From: Adhaeribacter radiodurans
Lineage (GTDB): Bacteria > Bacteroidota > Bacteroidia > Cytophagales > Hymenobacteraceae
Length of the DNA stretch: 64,000 nt
Direction of reading: 5' to 3'
NCBI RefSeq assembly: GCF_014075995.1
Contig: NZ_CP055153.1
Coordinates: 5,456,001 to 5,520,000 of the forward strand
This document shows, piece by piece, positions 62,562 to 64,000 of the stretch. Both the position numbers and the translations under genes were made by a program. The notes beneath the pieces are model-generated. The model had not been told where the DNA came from. It saw nothing but the letters and a program-made list of their open reading frames with translations, and did not search any database. Positions within the stretch are counted from its first letter, which is position 1. Each line of letters starts with the position of its first letter.

Positions 62562-63106
62562 ATGAAGGTGAACACGGATAAAGAAAGTCCATCCAAGGCA
62601 GTTTCGTTTATTCTCTCCTATTTAAAAATAATCGAAAAGGAATATGGTTCTTTTTGTGATAATTATTTGCTATTCCGGTGGGTAACTATAGAAGCCTTTA
62701 AAGACGTACTCCCCGTGGCATTGAAGCTGTTGCCCGAGGATAAACGGCAGAGTAAAAATCTACTCAATATGGGATTAATTACCGGCAATAATGCGATTCT
62801 ACAACACCTAACCTTTAGCTCATCCGACATTGAAGCAATCAGGCAAGAAGTTATTCCTCCTTTACTAGACACCCAGGAGGATTTAACCCAATTCGTTAAA
62901 ACAGCGGCTGTAAAAGGGAATTACTTTCAAGTAGAGTATTTAGCTGCGCAGGTAGATCCCAAAATTTAGTCACCCCAGTCCTGGAAGCCTGTAAAGAAGG
63001 AATTGTGGGTATTGTAAATATTCCGGTGGAACAAGGCCATGCGGCGCCGGATTGTTTTCATAATTCTCCCTTAAATACGCCAATAAAGAAAGCTTTTATT
63101 TATTAA
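62562..63106 (+). pseudogene. hypothetical protein interrupted by a frameshift
   Basis: The frame from ATG 62562 runs 135 aa and stops at 62969. Coding character continues in the -1 frame from the same point (NLVTPVLEACKEGIVGIVNI, later HAAPDCFHNSP) to a stop at 63106. One extra A in the AAAA run at 62961-62964 would restore a single product of about 181 aa. The protein looks soluble and helical at first, with a Cys-containing second half. No family is recognised. It is either a true pseudogene or a homopolymer error. Confidence 0.6.
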
Positions 63107-63231
63107 AAAAGTATTTACTAAGTAAAGGCGTAAGAGACCAAAGTTTTTAATAATTCATTTACAATTAGGTCCGAGTTTGCGGCAATAAGCTTCTGGTTCA
63201 ATCAATAAGTTTTGGCAACTGTTTACCAGAT

Positions 63232-63741
63232 TCAAGCATCACGATCGTGCCACAACCGAGGATCAATGTTAAAGGGAGAGGTACTGATAATTTCTATTCG
63301 GTTATAATCCGGATGCTTAGGGTGTAGCAAATAGTTAAGTGACTCTTTCACTACTGCCGATGATACTCCTAATGCTAACACATGAGGGTTAGCCAGCCAA
63401 TTAGCTATTAGTTTATGATTAGCTTGGTAGCCTGATTCTTCTCGCCAGGTTGGTGGAAGTTCTTGTAAGAGCTTAGATACCTCGGGCAGGGCTAAAGTAA
63501 TTAAAAAAAGCCGTGGCAAATCTTCATAGGGTAACGTAGGCAGGTGAACTAATTGCTCCAGCAAAGCCAGTTCCGGACTCGCCGAAGTATAGAGAATACC
63601 CGTACCAGGTGGATTCCAGCGTCCTCCATATAGGCGAGCTCCTTCTGTTGACAAGGGGGTTCCAATAAAACGTTCCTTTACTAATCGGTAAGCTAACACG
63701 GGACTATCACCAACCAAAGTCGAGGCTCTGCTCTCAGCCAT
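63232..63741 (-). CDS. RES-domain toxin (NAD-degrading toxin family)
   Basis: ATG 63741 is preferred (169 aa): it overlaps the antitoxin stop by 8 nt (ATGGCTGA), while the longer frame from 63786 adds an unlikely N-terminus. The RES fold is evident: AYRLVKERF (conserved Arg), GARLYGGRWNPPGTGILYTS, then PELALLE with the conserved Glu, and later a Ser. RES toxins such as MbcT degrade NAD+ and stop growth. The partner antitoxin is encoded just upstream. Confidence 0.88.
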   Translation of the reverse strand: MAESRASTLVGDSPVLAYRLVKERFIGTPLSTEGARLYGGRWNPPGTGILYTSASPELALLEQLVHLPTLPYEDLPRLFLITLALPEVSKLLQELPPTWREESGYQANHKLIANWLANPHVLALGVSSAVVKESLNYLLHPKHPDYNRIEIISTSPFNIDPRLWHDRDA

Positions 63742-64000
63742 AGATGCCATGCTCAATGCGACCCAGAACGGCATGTACCATCCCAAAACCAGTAGCCGTG
63801 TCCAGTAAGGTTAACGGGGCTTGTCGCCGCAGTTCGGACAAGGGTACTCGTAGCCACCGCCCGAGTACGTCAGCCCGTCCGTCAAAAACGTCTAAACCAT
63901 GCAGGAGCAAATCTTCCAGTAATAACAGCCGCTCGGAGGCATTGTTATCCAACAGGATTTCGGGCCGGAGCCGATGCAAGGTCCGCTCGGAGAGATTTAA
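63734..64000 (-). CDS. Xre/MbcA/ParS-type antitoxin, 5' end cut by the window
   Basis: The frame remains open to the right edge, so only about 88 C-terminal residues are seen. The visible start (LNLSERTLHRLRPEI) is the end of an HTH. The toxin-binding DUF2384 domain follows (ASERLLLLEDLLLHGLDVFD, LSELRRQAPLTLLDTATGFG). It neutralises the RES toxin encoded directly after it and probably represses the pair. Confidence 0.85.
   Translation of the reverse strand, partial: LNLSERTLHRLRPEILLDNNASERLLLLEDLLLHGLDVFDGRADVLGRWLRVPLSELRRQAPLTLLDTATGFGMVHAVLGRIEHGIYG

Noticed and set aside
1-64000. CRISPR array
   Set aside because: No regularly spaced identical repeats with unique spacers were found; the repeats at 9.8, 13.1 and 16.7-17.5 kb have the wrong size and spacing.

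Overview
The window looks like a chromosomal stretch of a Bacteroidota member, most likely Cytophagales (an Adhaeribacter/Hymenobacter-like genus). The signs are moderate-to-low GC, mostly absent Shine-Dalgarno sites, promoters of the TTG-N20-TAnnTTTG type (clearest ahead of tRNA-Asn), lipoproteins with acidic residues after the lipobox Cys, and a typical TolC/HlyD/RND operon. The genus is inference only.

Layout. (1) 0-8.4 kb, mostly minus strand: small proteins, then a TetR / TolC / membrane-fusion / RND pump operon whose last gene is an acyl-carrier-like protein with Thr in place of the phosphopantetheine Ser. (2) 8.7-11.4 kb: housekeeping genes pheS, a 3-hydroxyacyl-CoA dehydrogenase whose start lies inside a heptamer-repeat block, a Rieske-fold lipoprotein without cluster ligands, and tRNA-Asn. 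(3) 11.4-16 kb: probable mobile-element remnant next to tRNA-Asn (unknown 447-aa protein, excisionase-type HTH, replication-organiser-like protein, DnaB helicase) with no integrase seen. (4) 16-20 kb: gene-poor, with tiny ORFs, a three-copy repeat and an Xre regulator. (5) 20-36 kb: a defence island. hsdR-hsdM-hsdS, an AAA ATPase/HNH pair (Septu-like) and EVE-McrB/McrC lie head to tail, mostly overlapping, followed by a convergent TIR-NTPase-WD40 protein. (6) 36-60 kb: an accessory region with a decayed sigma factor, two paralogous sigma/TPR-anti-sigma cassettes with near-identical leaders (40.0-41.6 and 52.9-54.5 kb), a phospholipase-C-like secreted protein, a GH13 enzyme, a repeat lipoprotein, a five-gene operon headed by an M6 metalloprotease, and a histidine kinase / response regulator / CHAT-TPR lipoprotein series. 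(7) 60-64 kb: PAS-LuxR regulator, alpha/beta hydrolase, a frameshifted gene and a RES/Xre toxin-antitoxin pair cut by the right edge.

How it may work together. The 20-36 kb genes are recognisable anti-phage families. The 36-60 kb block is the most likely place for something undescribed. It pairs sigma control (cytoplasmic sigma, membrane anti-sigma with extracytoplasmic TPRs) and two-component control with a CHAT caspase-like lipoprotein, a cytoplasmic M6 protease and several unknown exported proteins. A shared inverted repeat (AAATACG-N8-CGTATTT) lies upstream of both the response-regulator gene and the M6 operon, which suggests a regulatory link. All functional links here are inferred from position and motifs, without database searches.
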